Below, piece by piece: positions 62,862 through 63,579 of a stretch of DNA of 63,579 nucleotides (the stretch's first letter is position 1; the number at the start of each line of letters is the position of its first letter). The notes under the pieces are model-generated. The model saw nothing but the letters and a program-made list of their open reading frames with translations. It was not told the DNA's origin and made no database searches. This DNA is from Endozoicomonas acroporae. Lineage in GTDB: Bacteria > Pseudomonadota > Gammaproteobacteria > Pseudomonadales > Endozoicomonadaceae. A program made the position numbers and the translations under genes. Where the stretch lies: contig NZ_PJPV01000061.1 in the NCBI RefSeq assembly GCF_002864045.1, forward strand, positions 1-63,579, in the 5' to 3' direction.

Positions 62862-62888
62862 AAAAGAGGTCTTCGACCCTCTTCTTAT
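62862..62888 (+). terminator. Probable terminator after the small secreted protein
   Basis: AAAGAGGTCTTCGACCCTCTT forms a stem (AAGAGG/CCTCTT) with a TTCG-containing loop, followed by the moderately T-rich CTTATTATT. Confidence 0.5.
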
Positions 62889-63157
62889 TATTCCCTGAAC
62901 CGCGAGTTCACAACTAAGAAATCAGCCTGAAAAGCCAATAAAGAGGATAACTGTAAGGGACGGTTCCGGGGTAAGCGCCCATTTAACCTGCGTATGTTGC
63001 CATTTTAACCGTAAAATGCTTGTGTCAGGGCAACTGGTTTATCCTTGTAGGAGGCTATGTTTTCTTTAAGGGTTGATGAGTCTAAACTGTCGTAAAGCCC
63101 TGAAATGGGAGATTCTGTTATGCAGTCCCAACAGTTTCAAGACCTTCTTAATGCATA

Positions 63158-63579
63158 TCACAGCCCTTGTAGGAACTCTTCCATCCAGTCATCGTTGTTG
63201 ACCAGTTCTGACTCTGTCGCCAATGAATCCAATGTCGCCAATGAATCCAAATCCCATTCCACTATTTCATCAAGCCCAAGTGGGTCTCTTCTCCTTTTCT
63301 CGCTGGCTTCAGTCCATTCTTTCCGTGTTTCTGAATCCACTGCGTAGCTCATTTTGCAGATAGCAGTGCTTAATTCAACATAAGTCATTCGGCTTCGGTG
63401 GGGTTCCAGCAGTTCAAGTTCTGCATTTCCCAGTTCGCGAAAACGGTCCAGAGCTTCCATTGCCGCGTCAAAGTTAGATAGCGGCCCTTGAATGCGACTG
63501 TTGGCAACCTGGTTCCCTTGAGTTGGTATGCTTGCCCTTACTGGAAGTCCTTGCTGAGGGATTGATGTTACTACTGGCG
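63158..63579 (-). CDS. C-terminal part of a protein of unknown function, runs off the window
   Basis: On the minus strand the frame is open from the window edge to a stop at 63158 (about 140 residues visible). An ATG at 63460 exists, but the frame continues upstream without a stop and with protein-like sequence (SIPTQGNQVANSRIQG), so the true start probably lies beyond 63579. The visible part is acidic and helical (ALDRFRELGNAELELLEPHR, TRKEWTEASEKRRRD). Near the C-terminus is a short tandem repeat (DLDSLATLDSLATES), encoded by a 15-bp direct repeat at 63220-63250. No family is recognised. Confidence 0.5.
   Translation of the reverse strand, partial: PVVTSIPQQGLPVRASIPTQGNQVANSRIQGPLSNFDAAMEALDRFRELGNAELELLEPHRSRMTYVELSTAICKMSYAVDSETRKEWTEASEKRRRDPLGLDEIVEWDLDSLATLDSLATESELVNNDDWMEEFLQGL

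Noticed and set aside
63105..63347. Plus-strand Ser-rich 80-codon frame
   Set aside because: It is antisense to a longer minus-strand frame that stays open to the window edge and has a more protein-like composition; the Ser-rich sequence is the reverse reading of the repeat.
1..63579. CRISPR array, tRNA or rRNA genes
   Set aside because: No regularly spaced direct repeats and no recognisable tRNA or rRNA segments were seen on reading both strands; a tRNA or Rfam scan was not possible here.

Overview
The window looks like a marine gammaproteobacterial chromosome, most likely an Endozoicomonas-type member of the Oceanospirillales. This is an inference from gene order, protein style, moderate GC and the density of small foldback repeats; no rRNA or other marker gene is present to confirm it. 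Three quarters of the window is flagellar. No tRNA, rRNA or CRISPR array was seen.

Left edge (1-11.3 kb): a frameshifted IS1595-type transposase is followed on the minus strand by the wreck of two group II introns, spliced together and interrupted by a 165-bp foldback element. This debris sits directly downstream of a polysaccharide export module: a Wzc-like tyrosine autokinase, a small Wza-family export protein and an outer-membrane beta-barrel. To its right are a secreted Pro-rich protein, a stand-alone undecaprenyl-diphosphate-synthase-like gene, a small AP2-like ORF cut at its start by a complete IS4/IS701-type element, and a second copy of the 165-bp element.

Flagellar set 1 (11.3-45.8 kb) matches the lateral (Laf) flagellar system of Vibrio and Aeromonas. 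The minus strand carries lafA, then fliD-fliS-fliT-fliK-fliL-sigma28-motA-motB. Divergently come fliQR-flhBA-fliMNP, a permuted version of the usual fliMNPQR-flhBA. Then, again on the minus strand, flgBCDEFGHIJ-flgKL-flgMN-motY-fliEFGHIJ-flgA. Sigma-28-like promoters of good quality lie before flgB, flgM and fliD. No LafK/FleQ-type regulator, FliO or chemotaxis gene is present. A large HsdM/HsdS-like protein lacking methyltransferase catalytic motifs separates the fliP and flgA ends.

Between the two sets (45.8-48.1 kb) lie an ADP-ribosylglycohydrolase of the J1-crystallin type and a DUF1186/SEC-C protein.

Flagellar set 2 (48.2-62.3 kb) is a second, strongly diverged but full-length copy of only the basal machinery. 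It has fliM-fliN-fliP-fliQ-fliR-flhB-flhA on one strand and motY-fliE-fliF-fliG-fliH-fliI-fliJ divergently on the other. It has no rod, hook, cap, filament, ruler or stator genes. FlhB2 carries NPGH instead of the autocleavage motif NPTH, FliG2 lacks one of the torque-helix arginines, and FliM2 is hardly recognisable outside its SpoA-like end. This axial-less export machine is the most interesting object in the window: it may be a hybrid or spare basal body for the lateral flagellum, or a flagellum-derived secretion device.

Right edge (62.5-63.6 kb): a small secreted protein of unknown function and the C-terminal part of a gene running off the window.
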